From Botryllus schlosseri (Eukaryota; Chordata; Ascidiacea; Stolidobranchia; Styelidae): a stretch of DNA of 22,341 nucleotides. The position numbers and the translations under genes were made by a program. The notes below the pieces were generated by a model. The model ran no database searches and was not told where the DNA came from. It worked only from the letters and a program-made list of their open reading frames with translations. Shown piece by piece: positions 18,401 through 22,341 of this stretch. The DNA lies in NCBI GenBank assembly GCA_000444245.1, contig ATSW01029195.1, forward strand, positions 1 to 22,341. Reading direction: 5' to 3'. Within the stretch, counting starts at the first letter, position 1; each line of letters opens with the position of its first letter.

Positions 18401-21077
18401 TGTTGGTCAAAAGAGAGAGGTATAGTAGTATTTCGTACCTCCAATTGTCAAATGAACTTGTACGTTATCCTGTGTAGCTGTGTTTCCGCCCTCGAAATCG
18501 AGTATTTCGTCGGGAATGATGTCACCAATTATGTCCCGCGCGACTTCCTGTATCGCATTGGCGACGCCCGGGTAATCGGGGACCCTTTCCGCCCCATCGA
18601 AGGTGTAACCCACGTCCGCATCTAACGTGTCTGGGAGTGGGGGAATTGGCTCATCCCCGACCGGATAGTTGGCACTGAAATAGAGGAAAACATATACCAT
18701 CACGGGTTGATATGGGTAAGTCTGACACATATCCCATTGGAATGAAACTTTAATATCGGCAATTAGATGGAGGTGGTTAAGTTTCTAACGAAGTTACTCA
18801 TTAAAATAACAAGTTACACCGATTGACGTGGTTATTTGTCCATTTAATTCCATATCATCTGATTTGACGACAGTGGTTACAAACCCATCAATTCACTTAG
18901 CCAAGTCTCAGGGGATCGCTGAAGTTCAAGAGACGCACTTATCTCATGCATATGGTTCGTGATGCCACGCGTGTCTCACCCATCATTAGCTGCAAGCTAT
19001 TTATTTGTGACGATCAGTCAGCGCATGGTGACTGTTGTGGCGTACGCAGGGGAAGTTGGAGTTCTAAATCGAAATCCTTTCCTCTTGAAGTGCTGATTCC
19101 ATTTCCAAGCAGTGTTGGGTACAAGTCACTACCTTTGAGTCACAATTCATCTCGAGTCATTCCACGTTTTGACTCGAGTCAAGTCGAGTCACTCGGTTTT
19201 TGGAGGTGACTCGAGTGAAATCAAGTCAAGTCACGTATCAAGTCACAATTCAAGTCAAATTAAATTTTCGAAGCATGAGGTTGATTCAAAGTCAGTACAT
19301 GTTGTTGTATGTTCGAAACAAAGATTGATTCGACATCAAATAATGAAGATAAAGTTGAAAAGACTGGCAACAGGTCACACTACAGACTGTAATCATCAGA
19401 CAAAATAGAGGATCGAATACGTATACTCGAGTAGTTGAAACAAATTAATATGACATGATGCAATGCAGTGAATGCACTACCCATATGCACGTCCGTGATA
19501 TACAATTAACTATGTCAGTCTACACCTGTTGAAGAGTAATATAAACGCATAAACTATCTTCGTTAGATTTAAATCATACAAGAGGGTTCGTTCAGGTGAT
19601 AACTGAGCATTCTACAGAGAAGAGATACATTGCCATTAGATTAGTAATTTAGTATACAACTAGAACGAAGCGTTAGCTGAAAGCTATGACCGTTTCGTTT
19701 GCGAGTAATCTACTTGTGATGTAACAATAGAGGATCAGTATAATTTGATGATTGGTACGTCACACTGGCGTTTCGCGAGCAATCGGAACATAGGATACAG
19801 CGATTAAGTCGGCCCTGATTACTTCATGACTTGAAATACTCGTAAATTTTGTTCAGAGTCAGTAGTCAATGCACATTTCTCAAACGCCGAGTCAAGCCAA
19901 GTCGAGTCATTTTGACAAGGTGACTCGAGTAAAGTAAAGTCATACGTAAATGTTGACTCGAGTCAGCATAACACCGTCTCCAACACTCATCAGCTCATTT
20001 GTATTTAAAGGGGCACTGCGCTCTAACAATGATGTTGTCTAAAATTGAAACGCAGATCAAAAAAAAATTTGACCGCAGCCATTTTCTTCAGAAAGGCACC
20101 GTAATGGAACTGAAGTTAAAGGAATTTTGTATAAGCCCAACTGAGACAGCTGCGCGTCATCGTTTCTTGACCTGGCGCGATATATTCACCGTCGCATTTG
20201 CTCGACGCGACCTCCATATTGTAGCTCAGTTTGCTCCCACATGATACAACAGCACGGACTCTCAATGGGACTTGCAGCATATATGCATAATCACCATACT
20301 GTCGAGACGCTGCTGTACACTACCGGTATTCTGCTGTGCCAATGCCGTCTGATCGAATGTGGAATTAGTGTGGATGTATAATTTGGATATTACGAATGCA
20401 CAATTCACAAAAATCATATAACAAAAGTGGTGCCGATTGAGCCTCATTATTATTAATGTAAAATGATAGCATTTTTCTGATGCATACGGTAAAGTACTGC
20501 GACAATATACATTGGCCAAGAACGTATTCGATGGCTGTGACTTCATTAGGATAATTCCCTGTAGAGCCCAGCTCTTTCTAATATTTATAGGGAATTTGAA
20601 TGTGTCCTTGAGGAGAATTTTCATTGTTCAATCTTGGCTATCATAAGACATAAGACATTAGCATAAGACATTAGCATAGCACAACGCAGTAACAGTAGCG
20701 TACAACGGAGCCTCGACCAGTATGGTGATTATACTGATTATACAAATATATACATATCTTGCAAGTGGCATTGAGAGTCCGTGCTGTTGTAGCCTATCAT
20801 ATGGATTGTGGATAAGTGAGTGACACATCATATGTTTCCGCGTACAACATAAAGAAATGAAGCTGCCGATCAGATTGTGCGCTAAAACAACTGAGGAACT
20901 GACGTACGCGGCTGACTTACTCTGCATAAGAAGCGTCGGCGTCGTAGTAAGCTGCTTCTTCGGACCTAAAGGTACAGTGTTTAACCAGATTGTTTGCGTA
21001 TAGCGCTAAGAGTCCAAGTTACCTTTTTATCCGTTTTCCTTTTACCAACCGCAGTGACCTTTTCCTTCTTTTGCGCT
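12266..21077 (-). CDS. SVEP1/SCUBE-like protein with GCC2/GCC3 cysteine modules (partial, 8 exons)
   Basis: Exons in transcript order are 21077-21023, 20965-20921, 18674-18439, 17085-16974, 16385-16255, 15502-15341, 12659-12498 and 12418-12266. They total 1056 nt (352 codons) with matching phases throughout. The order is a polybasic segment (RKRRKRS), acidic Tyr/Asp-rich sequence, a linker rich in Pro/Asp/Ile, a charged region, and then at least three ephrin-receptor-like GCC2/GCC3 modules (CPVGTFYN...CESCPIGYYQD...CQPCPSG and so on). In known families such modules occur in secreted matrix or adhesion proteins such as SVEP1 and SCUBE. A signal peptide exon and true start were not found, and the 3' end is uncertain. 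A role in the extracellular matrix or at the cell surface is inferred. Confidence 0.78.
12498..12659 (-). CDS. GCC2/GCC3 cysteine module exon
   Basis: The minus acceptor is gaattttgcccgcag and the donor is G|GTTCGT. This exon is also 162 nt and phase 1-1. It reads LCAPGYMSETGLADC, CKACAVGSFADTKG and CTLCPPGNGT, ending LDDCG. The donor is weaker than its neighbours. Length and phase identical to the previous module exon point to exon duplication. Confidence 0.9.
12879..13098 (-). repeat. tRNA-derived SINE, copy 2
   Basis: The minus-strand head is GTGGCGAGATAGCGTAGTGC, with box A TAGCGTAGTGC (13079-13089) and box B GGCTTGAGTCC (13036-13046) at tRNA-like spacing. The tail parallels copy 1 (CCGAGGCTTCTCC, CGCCATTTCATTCG, AATAAA at 12891-12896, then GGCCC). 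The copy lies in the same orientation as the GCC-module gene, inside its intron. Confidence 0.72.
13099..13790. other. Intron DNA with GGTCAAAAAATGTCAAA repeats
   Basis: Between about 13400 and 13500 the motif GTCAAAAA/TGTCAAA recurs (also at 14190-14250). It flanks the hAT transposase remnant on both sides and may belong to that element. No gene is recognised. Confidence 0.4.
13838..13942 (+). pseudogene. hAT transposase remnant, C-terminal dimerisation region
   Basis: The plus strand translates TTAAVERSFSILGKLL, then SKDRHFPPENVGKYLLL and a stop. This matches the conserved ERxFS...GKLL...R..L.PENV pattern at the C-terminus of hAT transposases. The short frame just upstream (13650-13853) is in another register, so the gene is a decayed DNA-transposon fragment. 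A second AAGGACAGACA lies at 14088. No autonomous element is visible. Confidence 0.7.
13943..14763. other. AT-rich intron DNA, possible transposon remains
   Basis: Contains further GTCAAA-type motifs (14190-14250) but no identifiable termini or target duplication. Nothing else was recognised up to the 510-bp MITE. Confidence 0.35.
14772..15281. mobile_element. 510-bp hAT-type MITE rich in TTTTTGCAACTTTT
   Basis: Ends are TAGGGCAAGTTTTTG and, reversed, CAGGGCAAGTTTTTG. Flanks ATAATAAC (14764-14771) and GTAATACC (15282-15289) match at 6 of 8. The interior repeats GCAACTTTTT-type units. It lies in the large intron of the GCC-module gene, 52 bp beyond its exon at 15341-15502. Confidence 0.8.
15341..15502 (-). 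CDS. GCC2/GCC3 cysteine module exon
   Basis: The minus acceptor is gcatttatacag and the donor is G|GTATGT. The 162-nt exon is phase 1 at both ends. Cysteines occur as NCPVGTFYN, CESCPIGYYQD and CQPCPSGT, ending VEECL. This is the classic CxxCPxGxYQ spacing of ephrin-receptor-like modules and closely recalls SVEP1 module sequence. Confidence 0.92.
   Translation of the reverse strand, partial: LTVLSVHSTTCYLGNARVVPLAIIKIWKRNSAVSPVHLALPTLILTPEVWKNV
15503..16254 (-). other. Intron of the GCC-module gene
   Basis: No element delimited. A short hairpin pairs ATTTCCACC with GGTGGAAAT around 15824-15853. Otherwise unremarkable. Confidence 0.4.
16255..16385 (-). CDS. GCC-module gene, exon leading into the first cysteine module
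   Basis: The minus acceptor is caactctatttcag and the donor is G|GTGAGT, phase 1. It begins FVDGEWLNATDAPDLTL, with a sequon at NAT, then a Ser/Asp-rich stretch, and ends CPVGTMYKDRAFC, the first cysteine pair of the module array. Confidence 0.85.
16386..16973 (-). other. Intron of the GCC-module gene, nothing recognised
   Basis: AT-rich. The short inverted TATAATATCAATATATTATT region near 16517-16538 is low-complexity. Confidence 0.4.
16974..17085 (-). CDS. GCC-module gene, charged exon
   Basis: The minus acceptor is attccgtttacgtag and the donor is AG|GTGTGT. The 112-nt exon reads EVPLEGTNDARDRSRHTR and then MVEFIRNVEIEELFVRSH. It was found because the flanking exons have incompatible phases (1 versus 2) without it; including it fixes both junctions (GCT and AGT codons). 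No domain is recognised. Confidence 0.72.
17086..18438 (-). other. Intron of the GCC-module gene with unexplained open frames
   Basis: Several 60-100-codon frames lie on both strands at 17164-17873, without splice sites in agreement with the flanking exons. A short (CATT)n run lies at about 17910-17926. No domain is recognised. Confidence 0.35.
18439..18674 (-). CDS. GCC-module gene, acidic linker exon
   Basis: The minus acceptor is ttcctctatttcag and the donor is G|GTACGA, phase 1. The 236-nt open exon begins ANYPVGDEPIPPLP and ends VQVHLTIG. Asp, Ile and Pro are abundant and there are no cysteines. I do not recognise a domain; it may be an extended linker or an amphipathic segment (VANAIQEVARDIIGDIIPDEI). 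Confidence 0.82.
19110..19988. mobile_element. 879-bp palindromic element with GACTCGAGTC arrays
   Basis: Starts CAGTGTTGGGTACAAGTCAC; the far end reversed reads GAGTGTTGGAGACGG. Both subterminal zones are dense in ACTCGAGTCAAGTCGAGTCA-type motifs. The 8-bp flanks (TTTCCAAG, ATCAGCTC) do not match, so either boundaries are off or the duplication has decayed. It is probably hAT-type by its CAGTGTTGG terminus. Confidence 0.6.
20241..20800. repeat. 560-bp fold-back element
   Basis: Arms of roughly 100 bp are inverted: ATGATACAACAGCACGGACT at 20241 pairs with the reverse of the segment ending at 20800. The pairing continues through CTCAATG..ACTTGCA, TAATCACCATACTG and GTCGAG to about 20340/20678. 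The centre is unique sequence. No target duplication was found. Confidence 0.72.
20642..20678. repeat. Short tandem repeat of CATAAGACATTAG
   Basis: About 2.5 copies of a 13-bp unit, with a shorter variant CATAAGA first. It lies at the inner edge of the right arm of the fold-back element. Confidence 0.75.
20921..20965 (-). CDS. GCC-module gene, 45-nt acidic exon
   Basis: The minus acceptor is gtacctttag and the donor is GA|GTAAGT, a perfect consensus. It encodes SEEAAYYDADASYA and joins in phase 2 at both ends. The downstream junction restores D and continues ANYPVGDEPIPPLP in the next exon. Acidic/Tyr composition matches the following exon. Confidence 0.72.
21023..21077 (-). CDS. GCC-module gene, upstream exon with polybasic segment
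   Basis: The minus-strand acceptor is gtttcttgacag and the donor is AG|GTAACT. The 55-nt exon starts by completing a codon with two bases and ends in phase 2. It reads RKRRKRSLRLVKGKRIK, then R at the junction. Of the three frames only this one fits the phase of the next exon. The cluster fits a proprotein-convertase site, but the short exon leaves some doubt. Confidence 0.6.
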
Positions 21078-21291
21078 CTGTCAAGAAACGGACACTATAG
21101 GCTACTACGCGTAAAAATTAGCTATGGAAACACAACCCACACCACGTTAACAGTCACGCTACAGTCCAAACCCTGAATATTACTGTATGATCGTCTCACT
21201 GTCGGATCGAAATAATTTCAATCAGGGAATAAGGCTACGGAATCGAGTATGTAGATTCGAGACCAATACCGATAAAACTGATTACAAGTAC

Positions 21292-21324
21292 CTTCACCGA
21301 TAACCCCGACACATTCGGCCGTTA
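21292..21324 (-). CDS. Candidate 33-nt upstream exon of the GCC-module gene
   Basis: The minus acceptor gatgtctttttttag and donor G|GTACTT frame 33 nt in phase 1-1. They would add TAECVGVIGE and an E at the junction, in front of RKRRKRS. Phase agreement with the 21077 exon is the only real support; a segment this short could pass by chance. Confidence 0.3.
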
Positions 21325-22020
21325 CTAAAAAAAGACATCTACCTTAAGATACATTTCCAAAACTTTAGAGCATTTATTTGAACAGCTTTACAGTCATTGC
21401 TATATGACTCTACGTGAAATAAACTAGAAAGCTGCATCTAGACACCTGCCAGCTATAAGAAATATATCAATATATGCCCAGTACGGTTGTTAAAAATATA
21501 TATATTTTTTTCAAATTCTCGCGGCTATTTGATAAAATTGTGTAGTTTGCTGAAAAAACGTTGACACCAAGTTCAGTGAGTACTGAGTAGAAGTGAAGCT
21601 ATAGTAGAGTTTAAAATTATCGAATGTACTATAAAAAAAAATTAAAATTTAAAAAAAATTTAAAATTTTTAAGTCTCCCACATGAAATTGTCAAGTTGTC
21701 CAACCGGTGGAAGCGGATCTTGGAGTTGAGTAAATGGTATTTATGTGGATAATCCAAGATTTATTAATGAAAAACTCAAATAACTTTTCTGCTACGACTT
21801 GGGATTGAGTCAAATTTGTTTTGCACTGTCATTTTGAACAACTTAACAATTCCGTGAATTATTTAGCAAAATTTGAACTTTTTTTAACGAATTCAAATTT
21901 TTTTAACTCTAATCGCTTCACTTCTACCAGTTGGAATTGGGCCAAATTTAGTGTGAAACGTTTTTGTTTTAGCGAACTTAACCATTTTATCAGATGACCG
22001 CGAAAATTGGAAAATAATAG
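21325..22020. other. Region upstream of the GCC-module gene, no gene recognised
   Basis: AT-rich with the low-complexity tract noted above. No signal-peptide exon for the minus-strand gene could be supported here, so the first exon may be outside the window. Confidence 0.35.
21478..21680. repeat. AT low-complexity tract
   Basis: Runs of A and T (TATATATATTTTTTT near 21500; AAAATTTAAAAAAAATTT near 21635-21670). No gene. Confidence 0.7.
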
Positions 22021-22032
22021 TTATTTGTGAGC

Positions 22033-22210
22033 AACCCTAATGCCCCGTCTAATCGATATTGTGATTATACGATACCCTACCATGTTGTGACGTCACGAAA
22101 ATTGCCGACATTTTTAGATAAAATGACCGATACCGATATTTCAATCAAAGCATGATATCGACTCGACATTTTTGGCAAACCGATAATAATTATCGGTCTG
22201 GCTCTTATAT
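22033..22210. mobile_element. Probable hAT-like fragment with CGATACCGATA motifs
   Basis: Contains CGATACC, ACCGATACCGATATTT and CCGATAATAATTATCGG, plus a GTGACGTCAC palindrome (22086-22095). The reversed right side reads AGAGCCAGACCGATAATT. Motif style resembles known hAT MITEs, but termini and duplication are not established. Confidence 0.35.
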
Positions 22211-22341
22211 ACACTTGCTTATGGATCGAATTCAAAAATAGATCGGTTGAGAATTTAGTTTGAAGATGAATAAAAACTAAGTGTTGTGCAAAATATAGTA
22301 CGTTAGCGATTCGATTTCGAGTCAAGTATAGTAACTGAGAC

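Noticed and set aside
1-22341. Retrovirus-like, LTR or Polinton elements, and CRISPR arrays
   Set aside because: No long terminal direct repeats, polymerase-type motifs or regularly spaced repeats were seen. The repeats present are DNA-transposon MITEs, SINEs and fold-backs.

Overview
The window is animal (metazoan) genomic DNA. It holds two convergent, intron-rich genes of extracellular type, and many short non-autonomous hAT-type DNA transposons fill the introns. Intron sizes (57 nt to about 2.7 kb), GT-AG junctions, secreted-protein modules, tRNA-derived SINEs and abundant hAT elements fit a marine invertebrate. A tunicate or other invertebrate deuterostome is my best guess, but that is inference and not proved by the sequence. 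I see no prokaryotic features, CRISPR array, functional tRNA or rRNA gene, or retrovirus-like element.

Plus strand, 1074-11579: nine exons join with matching phases into one 3795-nt reading frame of 1264 codons plus stop. The product is a single-pass receptor-like protein. It has a signal peptide, a cysteine-rich LRR N-cap, a run of 24-residue leucine-rich repeats, a cysteine-rich LRR C-cap, a Ser/Thr-rich stalk, one transmembrane helix, and a cytoplasmic tail of about 767 residues. I cannot assign the tail to any domain family. It carries SH3-ligand-like proline motifs and many YxxI/V/L/M tyrosine motifs, including a YEEI and two copies of an ISDxENxY motif. This receptor is the most interesting item in the window.

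Minus strand, about 21077 down to 12266: eight exons (possibly nine, with a 33-nt exon at 21292-21324) join in phase into 352 codons of a secreted or cell-surface protein. It has a polybasic N-terminal stretch, an acidic linker region, and then GCC2/GCC3 (ephrin-receptor-like) cysteine modules encoded by symmetric phase 1-1 exons. The modules resemble the middle part of SVEP1/SCUBE-type matrix proteins. The signal-peptide exon is not identified and the 3' end is ambiguous.

Mobile DNA: I delimited 88-, 427-, 513-, 448-, 266-, 320-, 423- and 510-bp elements with hAT-like termini. Five have exact 8-bp target duplications, or near-exact in the case of the 513-bp and 423-bp elements (7 of 8); the other two (266 and 510 bp) match at 6 of 8. 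Intron 6 of the receptor gene alone holds four of them, one nested in another, making up about three quarters of that intron. Also present are two minus-oriented copies of a tRNA-derived SINE, a long fold-back element, an 879-bp palindromic repeat, solo hAT ends and the decayed C-terminus of a hAT transposase. The two genes converge on about 0.7 kb of intergenic DNA that includes one SINE copy.
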